Origin: Sphaerisporangium rufum
GTDB lineage: Bacteria; Actinomycetota; Actinomycetes; Streptosporangiales; Streptosporangiaceae
DNA length: 64,000 nt
Direction: 5' to 3'
Assembly (NCBI RefSeq): GCF_016863395.1
Contig: NZ_BOOU01000032.1
Coordinates: 93,767 to 157,766 of the forward strand
This document shows positions 24,139 through 33,123 of the stretch, piece by piece (within the stretch, counting starts at the first letter, position 1; each line of letters begins with the position of its first letter). The notes under the pieces are model-generated. The model made no database searches. It was given only the letters and a program-made list of their open reading frames with translations, and was not told where the DNA came from. The translations under genes were made by a program, and so were the position numbers.

Positions 24139-25734
24139 TCAGGCCGCGCCACCGGACGGCGCGCCCGGCGGCGCGGCGGGGGCCGCGGGGTCGTCGCGGC
24201 CGGGAGCCCGGGTCCGGGTCGGCCGGTCCTTGGCGGTGCGGGTCGGGCGGGCACCGGTGCCGGACGGCGGGCAGGGCCGCTCCCTGCCCCGCCGGTTCAC
24301 GCAGCCGGTCGGCTCCGCCGGCGGCTCGGTGCGCGGCGGCCGTGACCCGGAGCGGGTGGCGCTCGGCCGCTCCGCGGGCGGCCGCCGCGGGCTCGCGGTG
24401 AGCCGCCCGTCGTCACCAGGGGGAACGGCGGTGCGCGGGGTGGCCGCACGCCGTGACGTGGCCGGTGCCGGGCGGGCGGGCCCGCCGGTGCGGGCGTAGG
24501 GCACCGGACGCCGGGCGGGGGTGGCGGACCGGGCCACCGGGCTCGGCGCGCCGTCGGCCGGGACGACCACCGGGACCGGCACCGGACGCCCGGCCCCGGG
24601 CTCGGCGGCCCGCCCGCCGACGCCTGCCGCGTACACCGTCAGCGCGGCGATCGACAGGGTGGCCAGGGCGGCGAAGCCGGCGTTGGAGGCGTGCGCGCGC
24701 CGGGCCGCGGTCCGCCGCTCGGCCCGCGAGGCCCGCGACACGGTGGCCGGTGCGCCGGCGGCCGGGCCCGCGCCGGTCGGCTCGCCGGGCCGGGGCGGCA
24801 CCGGGCGCGGGTGCGGCACCGGCTCCCAGATCTCCTCCAGCACCGCGGCGACGGCCTCGCGCCGGTCCCAGGAGACGTCCACCCCGCCGGCGGCCAGCAG
24901 CCAGGTCAGCATGGCGGCGGCGTCCGGCCGCTCGGCCGGTTCCTTGGCGAGCGCCGCCGACACCGGCCCCCACAGCAGTTTGGGCACCGAGGCCAGGCGC
25001 GGCTGTTCCAGCAGGACGCGGCGGGCGAGCACGTCGTCCTCGCCGGTGCCGAAGGGATGGTGGCCGGTCGCCGCGTAGGCGATCAGGCAGCCCCAGGCGA
25101 ACACGTCGGACGCCGGGATGGCGGCCTGGCCGGTGAGCCGCTCGGGCGACATCCAGCCGGGACTGCCCATGACGTGGCCCGCCCGGGTGTGCCCGCCGGG
25201 GGCGGAAAGGTCGCGGGCGATGCCGAAGTCGATCACGCGCGGGCCGTGCGGGGAGAGCAGCACGTTGCCCGGTTTCAGGTCGCGGTGCACGAAACCGGCC
25301 TGGTGGATGGCGGTCAGCGCGGCCATCGAGCCGACGGCCACGCCGTAGGCCTGGTCGGGGGTGAGCGGACCGCTCGCCGCGACGACCTGGGCCAGGGACG
25401 GCCCGGGGATGTGCTCGGTGACCAGGAACGGCCGGTCCCGGTCGGTGCCGTCCTCCAGCACCGCGGCGGTGCAGAACGGCACCACCCGGCGGGAGAAGGC
25501 GACCTCCTCGGCGAACCGGGCGCGCAGCTCCGGGTCGCGCAGGTGCACGGCGTGCGGGGTCTTCAACGCCACCAGGCCGCCGCCGGGCGCCTCGGCCAGG
25601 TAGACCACGCCCATTCCCCCGGCGCCGAGCCGGCCGAGCAGCAGGTAACGTCCGATGATCACCGGGTCGCCCACGGTGAGCGGCCGGACCCCCGGGGGCG
25701 GCCTGCCGGCGCCGCCCGCTCCGCCACGTGCCAT
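24139..25734 (-). CDS. Serine/threonine protein kinase (PknB-like, one TM)
   Basis: A 531-residue Hanks-type kinase. Gly-loop LGAGGMGVVYLAEAP, catalytic Lys58 in VALKT, catalytic loop HRDLKPGN with Asp152, DFG Asp169, and the activation segment GSPGWMSPERL. The kinase domain ends near residue 290. A single membrane segment lies at about 352-373, followed by a ~155-residue Pro/Arg/Thr-rich extracellular tail without PASTA repeats. It could sense the envelope; no partner gene is adjacent. The end is close to the end of the convergent sigma-partner gene (15 bp). Confidence 0.92.
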   Translation of the reverse strand: MARGGAGGAGRPPPGVRPLTVGDPVIIGRYLLLGRLGAGGMGVVYLAEAPGGGLVALKTPHAVHLRDPELRARFAEEVAFSRRVVPFCTAAVLEDGTDRDRPFLVTEHIPGPSLAQVVAASGPLTPDQAYGVAVGSMAALTAIHQAGFVHRDLKPGNVLLSPHGPRVIDFGIARDLSAPGGHTRAGHVMGSPGWMSPERLTGQAAIPASDVFAWGCLIAYAATGHHPFGTGEDDVLARRVLLEQPRLASVPKLLWGPVSAALAKEPAERPDAAAMLTWLLAAGGVDVSWDRREAVAAVLEEIWEPVPHPRPVPPRPGEPTGAGPAAGAPATVSRASRAERRTAARRAHASNAGFAALATLSIAALTVYAAGVGGRAAEPGAGRPVPVPVVVPADGAPSPVARSATPARRPVPYARTGGPARPAPATSRRAATPRTAVPPGDDGRLTASPRRPPAERPSATRSGSRPPRTEPPAEPTGCVNRRGRERPCPPSGTGARPTRTAKDRPTRTRAPGRDDPAAPAAPPGAPSGGAA

Positions 25735-25981
25735 CCAGAGGGGACCTCTCTTCGGGGACTACGGCCACAGACACTGTGGCGCGCCCGAAGCGCGTTCGGT
25801 ACTCACCGGCCCGAAGTGGCATGGCCGGTAAGGCGAATGATCCTCACAGGTAAGGAACGGCTGTGACGGATGTGACAGAGGATGCTGGAGTCCGCGATGA
25901 CCGGCGGGCCCGTGCCGGGGCTCTGCGGTGCCGCCCTGGCCGGCCCGCGCGCCGGCCCGCGCGCCGGCCCGGCGGGGCGGT

Positions 25982-27046
25982 TCAGGCGGCGGCGTCGCCG
26001 GGGGCGGTGCCGGCGGAGGCGGGGGTCGCGGCAGCGCGATCGGGGCCGCCATCGACCGCGCCATCGACGGCGCCATCGACGGCGTCGCCGGCGGTGCCGG
26101 CCGCGGCCGCGTCGAGGAAGCGGGCGATGTGGCCGAAGACCAGGCGGGCCTCGGGCAGCACGTCGGCCAGGATGGCGAACACGTGCGGCATCCGCTGCCA
26201 CTCCTCGTAGGTGACCGCGACCCCGTGCTCGCGGGCCCGCAGCGCCACCTGGCGGCCCTCGTCGCGCAGCACCTCGGTGGACCCGGTGACCACCATGAGC
26301 GGCGGCAGGCCGGTGTAGTCGCCGAAGATCGGCGAGACCAGCGGGTCGCGCCGGTCCAGGCCGGTGGTCCACCGCCGGGCGAGCCAGTCCACCCGGCGGG
26401 CGGGCAGCAGCGGGTCGGCCCAGCGGTTCGCCCGGCGCCGGCCGTCCGACAGGTCGGTCCACGGTGACAGGCATACCGCGGCGGACGGCAGCGGCAGCCC
26501 GGCGTCGCGCAGCGACAGCAGGGTGGCCAGGGTGAGGTGACCGCCGGCCGAGTCGCCGGCCAGCAGGATGTCGTCGCCGGAGTACCCCTGCTCGAGCAGC
26601 CCGCGGTAGGCGTCCAGCGCGTCGGCCAGCGACTCGGCGAGCGAGTGCACCGGGCCCTGCCGGTAGTCCAGCGCGTACACCGGGCGCCGGGCGGCGGCCG
26701 ACAGCCGCCAGGTGATCGGGCGGTGCGTGGCCGGCGAGCAGAAGAAGTAGGCGCCGCCGTGCAGGTAGAGCAGGACCTTGGTCTCGTCCAGGTCCTCACC
26801 GGCGCGCACCCATTCCGAGCCGCAGCGGCCGGGCGTCTCCCGGACCACGGACACGTGCCCGGGTACCGAGCGGGGCAGCCGCTCCCCCAGCGAGGCCAGC
26901 CGGGCCATGAGCGACATTCCCATGTCGTGCCGGAGCAGCAGCGCCGAGATCGGTTTGGCGGTGCCGTGCGACAGCCCGTTCAGCAGGCCGGCCTGCCAGC
27001 TGAACGGATACGAAGGGTGGACGTCGACGTCCAGGTCCAGCCGCAT
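25982..27046 (-). CDS. Alpha/beta hydrolase, HSL-type esterase/lipase
   Basis: A 354-residue serine hydrolase of the hormone-sensitive-lipase group (abhydrolase_3). The oxyanion HGG is at 96-98 (LLYLHGGAYFFCS), the nucleophile Ser166 in GDSAGGH, and Asp262 and His288 (RDEG; RMPHVF) complete the triad. It cleaves short-chain esters; substrate unknown. The ATG at 27046 follows GGAGGTACAT. The C-terminal ~30 residues are low-complexity Ala/Asp/Gly with repeated AVDG units. No signal peptide is evident. Confidence 0.9.
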   Translation of the reverse strand: MRLDLDVDVHPSYPFSWQAGLLNGLSHGTAKPISALLLRHDMGMSLMARLASLGERLPRSVPGHVSVVRETPGRCGSEWVRAGEDLDETKVLLYLHGGAYFFCSPATHRPITWRLSAAARRPVYALDYRQGPVHSLAESLADALDAYRGLLEQGYSGDDILLAGDSAGGHLTLATLLSLRDAGLPLPSAAVCLSPWTDLSDGRRRANRWADPLLPARRVDWLARRWTTGLDRRDPLVSPIFGDYTGLPPLMVVTGSTEVLRDEGRQVALRAREHGVAVTYEEWQRMPHVFAILADVLPEARLVFGHIARFLDAAAAGTAGDAVDGAVDGAVDGGPDRAAATPASAGTAPGDAAA

Positions 27047-27254
27047 ATGTACCTCCGTGGGCGGAACCATGAAATTTCCGTCTTGCCCTACCAGCCGATA
27101 TACCTCCGGTTTACAGGCTGGTTACGTTGTTTGTCCAGCGTTGGGCGGTTTCTTGACTCACCGACGGCTCCCGTCGGTCAAGTCGGCCGGAAAAGGAAGC
27201 GACGCCCGGCGGGAGCCGCCGTTACACTGCTCACCGCCCCGCCGGACCCTGGAG

Positions 27255-28050
27255 GTGCCCGACCTTCCCCCTCTACCTGACGATCTTCAAGTACGGTTTC
27301 CGCCGCCACGCGACCTACTGGGGCGCCGCCATCGCCGGCGCGTTCACCAACACCGTCTTCGGCATCCTGCGCGCCTACGTGCTGATCGCCCTCTGGCAGG
27401 CCCGTCCCGGGCTCGCCGGATACGACGTCACCGACGCGGTCACCTTCTGCTTCATCTCCCAGGCCGCCATCGGTCCCATGATGGTCTTCGGCGGCGGGCT
27501 GCAGATCGCCGAGCGGGTACGCACCGGCGACATCGCCCTGGACCTGGTCCGGCCCGCGTCCCTGCAGCTGTGGCACCTGGCCGACGACCTCGGCCGGGCG
27601 GCCTTCCTGTTCCTGCTGCGCAGCATCCCGCCCACCGTGGCCGGCGGCCTGCTGTTCGGCATCCGCCTGCCCGCGCAGCCGCGCGTCTGGGCGGCGGCCG
27701 CCGCCGCGTTCACGCTGGGCGTGCTGGTCAGCTTCTGCCTGCGCTACCTGGTCGCGCTGTCCACCTGCTGGATCATGGACGAGCGCGGGTCGCAGACGAC
27801 CGCGCTGGTGCTGACCGTCTTCTTCAGCGGCATGCTGCTGCCGCTGAACCTGTTCCCCGGCCTGCTCGGCACGCTGGCCAGGGCGCTGCCCTGGGCGGCG
27901 ATGATCCAGGTGCCGGCCGACGTCTTCCTCGGCAAGGCCGACGTGCTGCCGGCGCTGGCCGGACAGGCGGCGTGGATCGCCGTGCTCTTCGCGGTCGGGG
28001 CGCTGGCCACCCGGGCGGCGCGCCGCAAGGTCGTCGTGCAGGGAGGGTGA
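27255..28050 (+). CDS. ABC-2 exporter permease (ABC2_membrane_6), N-terminus irregular
   Basis: First permease of a three-gene exporter, with six hydrophobic segments; blocks RRHATYWGAAIAGAFTNTVF, GLQIAERVRTGDIALDLVRP, DERGSQTTALVLTVFFSGML are typical of ABC2_membrane_6 (formerly DUF990). The conserved frame is already coding from about 27259 (PTFPLYLTIFKYGFRRHA) but back to its stop at 27154 it contains no ATG, GTG or TTG. The first in-frame start is GTG 27379, which would remove TM1. The GTG at 27255 (GGAGGTGCCC) is 1 nt out of phase, so one extra base near 27258-27261, or a non-standard start, must be assumed. The exporter may move antibiotics or siderophore-like compounds. Confidence 0.8.
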
Positions 28051-28055
28051 GGCCG

Positions 28056-28853
28056 ATGCCGCGGATCGTCCGCCTGTACGGGCTGCTGGCCTGGGTCTGG
28101 GTGCGCGCCGCCGCGCAGTATCCCGTGTCGGCGGCGCTGCTCATGATCGGCTCGGTGGTGACCACCGGGCTGGACGTGGCGGCCATCTTCATCATCTTCC
28201 GGCACACCGGCTCGCTCGGCGGCTTCACCCTGCCGGAGGTGATGTTCCTCTACGGCACCGCCGGCCTGTCGTTCGGGATCGCCGACCTGCTGTTCGGCAA
28301 CGTGGAGCGGCTCGGCCGGCACGTGCGGGCCGGCTCGCTGGACGCGATGCTGATCCGCCCGGCCAGCCCGTTCGTGCAGATCGCGGTCGAGCGGTTCTCC
28401 TTCCAGCGCATCGGGCGGACGGCACAGGCGGCGATCGTGCTGTGGATCGGGCTGGCCGGGGTGAGCGTGCCCTGGCAGCGCGCCTGGATGATCCCGGTGA
28501 TGGTGGCGTGCGGGGTCGTCATCTTCGCCGCGGTGTGGACCTTCGCCGGCGCGGTGCAGTTCCTGCTCACCGACGCGCCGGAGGTCGCCAACGCCTTCAC
28601 CTACGGCGGCGGCCAGCTCACCCAGTACCCGCTCAGCGTGTACGGGGCCGACCTGGTGCGCGCGGTGACGTTCATCGTGCCGCTGGCCTTCGTCAACTGG
28701 CAGCCGGGGTTGTTCGTCCTCGGCCGGCCCGACCCGATCGGCCTGCCGCACTGGCTGCGCTTCCTCGGCCCGGTGGTGGCCCTGGCGCTGGCGGCCCTGG
28801 CCGCCCTCGCCTGGCGGGCCGGGCTGCGCCGTTACCGTTCGACCGGGAGCTGA
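28056..28853 (+). CDS. ABC-2 exporter permease (ABC2_membrane_6)
   Basis: Second permease, 265 residues, six hydrophobic segments. Conserved block LDAMLIRPASPFVQIAVERF is diagnostic for ABC2_membrane_6 proteins; the other block is TYGGGQLTQYPLSVYGADLV. The ATG at 28056 has GGGAGGG ahead; the GTG at 28047 overlapping the upstream stop is an alternative. With the upstream permease and the ATPase downstream it forms a complete exporter with two different permeases. Confidence 0.9.
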   Translation: MPRIVRLYGLLAWVWVRAAAQYPVSAALLMIGSVVTTGLDVAAIFIIFRHTGSLGGFTLPEVMFLYGTAGLSFGIADLLFGNVERLGRHVRAGSLDAMLIRPASPFVQIAVERFSFQRIGRTAQAAIVLWIGLAGVSVPWQRAWMIPVMVACGVVIFAAVWTFAGAVQFLLTDAPEVANAFTYGGGQLTQYPLSVYGADLVRAVTFIVPLAFVNWQPGLFVLGRPDPIGLPHWLRFLGPVVALALAALAALAWRAGLRRYRSTGS

Positions 28854-28855
28854 CG

Positions 28856-29632
28856 ATGATCGAGCTGGACGAAGTGGGCCGAACCTTCACCGTGAGCCGC
28901 CGCACCGGCGTGCTGCGGCGGGAGCGGCGGGTCGTGCACGCGGTGCGCGACCTGTCGTTCACGGTGGCCGCCGGGGAGTTCGTCGGCTATCTCGGGCCGA
29001 ACGGCGCCGGCAAGTCGACCACGATCAAGATGCTGACCGGCATCCTGACCCCGTCGGTCGGCCGGGTGCGGGTGGCCGGGCTGGACCCCTCCCGCCGCCG
29101 GACCGCGCTCGCCCGGCGGATCGGCGTGGTCTTCGGGCAGCGGACCACGCTGTGGTGGGATCTGCCATTGAAGGACAGCTTTCAACTGATCCGGCACCTT
29201 TACAAAGTAGATCGTGAGGCGTTCCACCGGCGGCTCGACGAGCTGTGCGAGGTGCTGGAGCTCGGCGCCTTCCTGGCCACCCCGGTGCGTCAGCTCAGCC
29301 TCGGCCAGCGGATGCGCGGCGACATCGCCGCCGCCCTGCTGCACGACCCGGCGGTGCTGGTGCTGGACGAGCCCACCATCGGGCTGGACGTGGTGAGCAA
29401 GGCGGCGGTGCGCGGCTTCCTGCGCGGCCTGAACGCCGAGCGCGGCACCACGGTGCTGCTGACCACCCACGACCTGGGCGACATCGAGCGGCTGTGCCGC
29501 CGGGTGATGCTCATCGACCACGGCACCCTGGCCTTCGACGGGACGGTGGAGGATCTGATGGCCACCGCGCCCGGCGAGACCTCGATCGAGGAGGTCGTCA
29601 CCCGCCTCTACACCCGGGCCGCGCCGTCCTGA
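28856..29632 (+). CDS. ABC-2 exporter ATP-binding protein
   Basis: A 258-residue ATPase. Walker A YLGPNGAGKSTTIKML (47-56), Q-loop VVFGQRTTLWWDLP, signature QLSLGQRMRGDIAAAL (LSLGQ in place of LSGGQ, usual in this subfamily), Walker B VLVLDEPTIGLD, H-switch LTTHDLGDIERL. QRTTLWWDLPLKDSF is characteristic of DUF990-linked ATPases. Start ATG 28856 is 2 bp after the permease stop. A strong hairpin terminator follows. Confidence 0.93.
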   Translation: MIELDEVGRTFTVSRRTGVLRRERRVVHAVRDLSFTVAAGEFVGYLGPNGAGKSTTIKMLTGILTPSVGRVRVAGLDPSRRRTALARRIGVVFGQRTTLWWDLPLKDSFQLIRHLYKVDREAFHRRLDELCEVLELGAFLATPVRQLSLGQRMRGDIAAALLHDPAVLVLDEPTIGLDVVSKAAVRGFLRGLNAERGTTVLLTTHDLGDIERLCRRVMLIDHGTLAFDGTVEDLMATAPGETSIEEVVTRLYTRAAPS

Positions 29633-29636
29633 CGGT

Positions 29637-29675
29637 GGCTACTACTGACCCGCCCCGGGCGGGTCAGTAGTAGCC
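29637..29675. terminator. Perfect 18-bp-stem bidirectional hairpin
   Basis: GGCTACTACTGACCCGCC (29637-29654) and its exact reverse complement (29658-29675) flank a 3-nt loop (CCG), 4 bp after the exporter stop. The minus-strand membrane-protein gene ends inside the right arm, its last codons GGYY-stop being part of the stem. Terminator for both converging genes; no T-run. Confidence 0.9.
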
Positions 29676-30173
29676 GCCCGGAGACTCGACGGTCTCCTCG
29701 GCATACCCGTCATCGGCGTCGCGGCGGCGGCCGGTCCACCGCGAGGGGAAGAGCACCGGGACGAACAGCGCGATGCCCAGCATCGCGAAGATCCCCTTGG
29801 CCAGCAGGTCCTGCATGCCCTTGCCCGCCTGGACCAGCAGCGGGTGCATGGAGGGGTCGGTGGGCGCCAGTCCGAGCGCGCGGTTGACGTCCAGCGCGTA
29901 GACGACGGTCCACGACAGCATGACCATGGACGGGATGAACGTCGCGAGCGGGGATATCCGTGCGGTCAGCACCAGGCCGAGCAGCAGTCCGGCGACCGCC
30001 ATCGCGCCGAGGCCGACCAGCGCCCGGGTGTCGCGCGCCGGGTCGACGGCGTTGGCGGCGTCCGCGGCGGCGCTCACCATGCCGCGGGCGGCGTCCGGGG
30101 CGGCCCAGCCGGCGCCGGCCAGCAGGATCGCCGTCACCACGACGCCGAGCAGCAGCCCCAGGAAGTGCCGCAC
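29664..30173 (-). CDS. Four-TM membrane protein of unknown function
   Basis: A 169-residue protein with about four hydrophobic segments (LGLLLGVVVTAILLAGAGWA, LVGLGAMAVAGLLLGLVLTA, FIPSMVMLSWTVVYALDVNR, KGIFAMLGIALFVPVLFPSR). Start taken as GTG 30173; the open frame extends further upstream but lacks a plausible start. C-terminal acidic tail with a tyrosine pair. Actinomycetes often carry such YIP1-like/hypothetical membrane proteins; I cannot name a family. Confidence 0.65.
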   Translation of the reverse strand: MRHFLGLLLGVVVTAILLAGAGWAAPDAARGMVSAAADAANAVDPARDTRALVGLGAMAVAGLLLGLVLTARISPLATFIPSMVMLSWTVVYALDVNRALGLAPTDPSMHPLLVQAGKGMQDLLAKGIFAMLGIALFVPVLFPSRWTGRRRDADDGYAEETVESPGGYY

Positions 30174-30465
30174 GCTCCACCACCTCGCCCTCACGCCTAC
30201 CAGCGGTTCGCGGCAACAGTAGCGACAAAACTCGCGAAGGGGCAGATGCACCGGCAATAACGATCAATGCCGCACCCGGTGGCCGCGGCCCGCCCCGCAC
30301 CGGCGAACGGCCCCGCCGGCACCGGTCCCGCGGCCGGTTTCACCCGGCGGCACCGCATGATCCGAGAGATTCGTACGGATTCGCCGGATCTTCCGGGCAC
30401 CCGGTCCCGGTCCGCGAGATCAAGGGGCGACAGACGTCCCCGGCCGTGGCACCATGTGGGGCGTC

Positions 30466-31035
30466 ATGCGTGCCCGCCTCCCGCTCCGCCTGCTCCGGGC
30501 GGCCGTCTTCGCGGTCGTCTGCGTGCTGCTGGCCGTGGCCGGTCACCGGGCGGCCGGCGGCGCCGGACCGGCCGGGTGGGCGGTGGCCGCCGCCACGGCC
30601 GCGGTGACCGCGGTGACCGCGCTGCTCACCGGGCGGGAGCGCTCAGCCCAGACGATCAACGGTTTCCTGGTCGCCACCCAGTTCGTGCTGCACGAACTCT
30701 TCGGCGCCTCCGAGAGCGGCATCTCCGCCGCCTTCCATCTGCGGCACGGCGACGGGCTCGGCACCGACATCGGCATGCTGACCGCCCACCTCACGGTGAC
30801 CCTGATCACCGGATGGTGGCTGGCCCGCGGCGAGTACGCGCTGTGGTCGGTGCTCCGCCGGCTCGGCACCCTGGTGGTGCGGCCGCTGCTCGCACTGCTG
30901 GCCCTGCTCGCCCGCGGGCCGGCGGGCCCGGTCCGCCCTGCCGCCCCCGCCCCCCGGCACCTGCTGCCGGTCATGGCGCCCCGGCTCCGGCACGCCGTCA
31001 GCAGGCGCGGTCCACCACTTCCCGCCCTTCGCTGA
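30466..31035 (+). CDS. Membrane protein of unknown function
   Basis: A 189-residue protein with four predicted hydrophobic segments (LLRAAVFAVVCVLLAVAG, WAVAAATAAVTAVTALLTG, and two between residues 100 and 155), a loop QTINGFLVATQFVLHELFGA and a His-rich patch HLRHGDG. The ATG at 30466 was chosen; ATG 30454 in frame is possible. Similar four-TM proteins are found next to YcnI/copper genes in actinomycetes, and the next gene is ycnI, so a metal role is possible but not shown. Confidence 0.65.
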   Translation: MRARLPLRLLRAAVFAVVCVLLAVAGHRAAGGAGPAGWAVAAATAAVTAVTALLTGRERSAQTINGFLVATQFVLHELFGASESGISAAFHLRHGDGLGTDIGMLTAHLTVTLITGWWLARGEYALWSVLRRLGTLVVRPLLALLALLARGPAGPVRPAAPAPRHLLPVMAPRLRHAVSRRGPPLPALR

Positions 31036-31197
31036 CCGGTCGCCGCCCCGGCGACCACCCGACCCGCCCGAACCTGCCCGGCCGCGGCCGGATCCGCCGT
31101 GCCCTCATGCGCGGGGACCCGCCGGCGGGCACGCGAGCCCCGGCGCGGGCACCGGGCCTTTCCGATCTTGATCTATGCCGAAGTGGAGTCTTCCCCG

Positions 31198-31953
31198 ATG
31201 TCGTTCTTCTCGCGTTCCGCCGCGCGCCGCGCGGCTCTGGTCGTCGCCGGCACCGTCGCCCTCACCGCCGGCCTCGCGCTGCCCGCACTGGCCCACGTCT
31301 CCATCAACCCCGGCACCGCGGAGAAGGGCGGCTTCACCAAGGCCGCCTTCCGGGTGCCGAACGAGCGGGACAACGCCTCGACCACCAAGATCGTGGTCGA
31401 GTTCCCCACCGACCACCCGCTGCCCTTCGTCTCGGTGCGCCCGGTGCCGGGGTGGAAGGTCGAGGTGACCGAGGGCAAGCTGCCCGCGCCGGTCAAGTCC
31501 AAGTACGGCGAGATCACCGAGGCGGTCACCAAGATCACCTGGTCCGGCGGGAAGATCGAGCCGCACCAGTTCCAGGAGTTCGAGGTGTCGATGGGCTCGC
31601 TGCCGGAGGACACCGACCAGCTCACCTTCCCCACCACCCAGACGTACTCCAACGACGAGGTGGTCAAGTGGGCCGACGCGCCGAAGGCCGACGGGAGCGA
31701 GGCCGAGCACCCGGTGCCGACCCTCAAGCTGGTCGCCCCGGCGGCCGGGAGCGACGAGCACGGCGCGTCCTCCCCCGCCGCCGCGACACCGGCGGTCGCG
31801 ATGCCGGCCAGGGACGAGCACGCCGCCGGCTCGGCGGCCGCGGAGTCGGACGGCACCGCCCGGCTGCTGGCCGGCGCCGGCCTGCTGGTCGGCCTGGCGG
31901 GCGTGGCCACCGGCGCCGTCGCGCTGCGCCGCCGCGGCACCCCGCAGGCCTGA
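31198..31953 (+). CDS. ycnI: YcnI-family copper-binding protein (DUF1775)
   Basis: A 251-residue secreted, membrane-anchored protein. A signal peptide ends at ALA before HVSINPG, so the mature protein starts with a His (residue 33) that is a Cu ligand in YcnI proteins. Typical blocks follow: VPNERDNASTTKIVVEFP, ITWSGGKIEPHQFQEFEV, LTFPTTQTYSNDEVVKW. A linker with DEH motifs and a C-terminal TM helix with a RRR anchor end it. It handles copper at the cell surface. ATG 31198 is the likely start, with a GGAG 9-12 nt upstream. No copC/copD gene is adjacent. Confidence 0.93.
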   Translation: MSFFSRSAARRAALVVAGTVALTAGLALPALAHVSINPGTAEKGGFTKAAFRVPNERDNASTTKIVVEFPTDHPLPFVSVRPVPGWKVEVTEGKLPAPVKSKYGEITEAVTKITWSGGKIEPHQFQEFEVSMGSLPEDTDQLTFPTTQTYSNDEVVKWADAPKADGSEAEHPVPTLKLVAPAAGSDEHGASSPAAATPAVAMPARDEHAAGSAAAESDGTARLLAGAGLLVGLAGVATGAVALRRRGTPQA

Positions 31954-32001
31954 CGGCCCGCTCCCGCCCGGCCCCGCACCGGGCCGGGCGGGCCAGGGCG
32001 G

Positions 32002-33123
32002 TCAGCCGGTGATGTCGCGGCCGGTGAACCGGGCCCAGGCCACCGTGCCGAACACCGCGATGTAGGCGGCGAAGACCAGCAGGCCCTGGGTCATCGTGTC
32101 GACGGCCACCGGATCGCGCAGCACCCCGTCGAACTCGCCCCACCACGAGGTGATCAGGTAGGGGCGCACCGGCTCCAGCTGTGGGATCAGCCCGAAGATG
32201 TTGGAGCACACCACCGCGCCGACCGTCGCGGCGACCGCGCCGATCGGCGCCTCGGTCAGCGTGGAGACGGCCAGCCCGACCGCGCCGAACGCGGCCATGC
32301 CCACCGCCGCGTACCCGGTGACGGCGAGCACCCGCAGCAGCCCGTCGGCGAAGGAGATCGTGGTGCCGGACAGCAGGGTGACCGGGCCGGCCGGAAACAG
32401 GGCCAGTCCGGTGAGCAGCGCGGCGGCCGTCACCACCGCGCACGCGGCGGCCGCGTACACCGCGATGTCGGCGAACTTCACCAGCAGCAGGCGGGTGCGC
32501 CCGGCCGGCGCGGTCAGCAGGTAGCGCAGCGTCCCGGTGCCGGCCTCCCCGGCGACGGCGTCACCGGCGACCACCGCGACGGCCAGCGGCAGGTGCAGCT
32601 GCGCCACCACCGACATGGCGCCGAAGGTCAGCATCAGCCCGTTACCGGCCGCCTGCGCGATGATCGACGGGCCGCCGCCGCCCATCGCGCGCAGCACCAC
32701 GCCGATCACCACCGGCACCACGGCCAGCAGCGCCAGCAGCACCAGGTTGCGCGGCCGGCGGAAGGTCAGCCCGAGCTCGGACCGCAACAGCCGCCAGGTG
32801 CCCGCGACCGGCCGGGCGCGGGCCGGCGCGCCGGAAGCCCCGGCATCCGGCATGGCGCCGCCCGGCGGGGTACTGGCCGGCGCGCCGCCCGACGCGGCCG
32901 CGTCCGACGTGGCGACGTCCGACGTGGCGGCGTCTGGCGTGGCGGCGTCTGGCGTGGCGACGTCCGACGTGGCGGCGTCCGGCGTGGCGGCGTCCGGCGT
33001 GGCGACGCGGATCGCGGGCCGATCGGCTCCGTCGATCACGACGCCGGGGCCGTCGGCCGGGCCGGTCGCGGGCGGTTCCTCCGGCGCGGCGCCGGTCCGG
33101 GCCGTGGCGTCAGTTCTCGACAT
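32002..33123 (-). CDS. ABC-2 exporter permease with repetitive N-terminal tail
   Basis: A 373-residue permease. About 260 C-terminal residues carry six hydrophobic segments typical of ABC-2 permeases (NLVLLALLAVVPVVIGVVL, HLPLAVAVVAGDAVAGEAGT, LRYLLTAPAGRTRLLLVKFA). The first ~105 residues are a hydrophilic tail with 5-residue repeats of the type ATPDA/ATSDV (residues ~38-78), encoded by 15-bp DNA repeats. Start ATG 33123 overlaps the upstream ATPase gene by 14 bp. Part of an operon of LolA-like protein, ATPase and permease, probably controlled by the divergent two-component system. Confidence 0.87.
   Translation of the reverse strand: MSRTDATARTGAAPEEPPATGPADGPGVVIDGADRPAIRVATPDAATPDAATSDVATPDAATPDAATSDVATSDAAASGGAPASTPPGGAMPDAGASGAPARARPVAGTWRLLRSELGLTFRRPRNLVLLALLAVVPVVIGVVLRAMGGGGPSIIAQAAGNGLMLTFGAMSVVAQLHLPLAVAVVAGDAVAGEAGTGTLRYLLTAPAGRTRLLLVKFADIAVYAAAACAVVTAAALLTGLALFPAGPVTLLSGTTISFADGLLRVLAVTGYAAVGMAAFGAVGLAVSTLTEAPIGAVAATVGAVVCSNIFGLIPQLEPVRPYLITSWWGEFDGVLRDPVAVDTMTQGLLVFAAYIAVFGTVAWARFTGRDITG
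32891..33010 (-). repeat. 15-bp degenerate tandem repeats in the permease gene
   Basis: About eight 15-bp units, variants of GACGTGGCGACGTCC and GGCGTGGCGGCGTCC (plus-strand reading), occupy 32891-33010. Positions 2 and 10 vary most. In the minus-strand frame each unit encodes five residues (TSDVA or TPDAA), so length changes by slippage keep the frame. Confidence 0.9.

Noticed and set aside
32891..33010. CRISPR array
   Set aside because: Units are 15 bp, contiguous and coding; no repeat-spacer alternation. No other array-like repeats were found.
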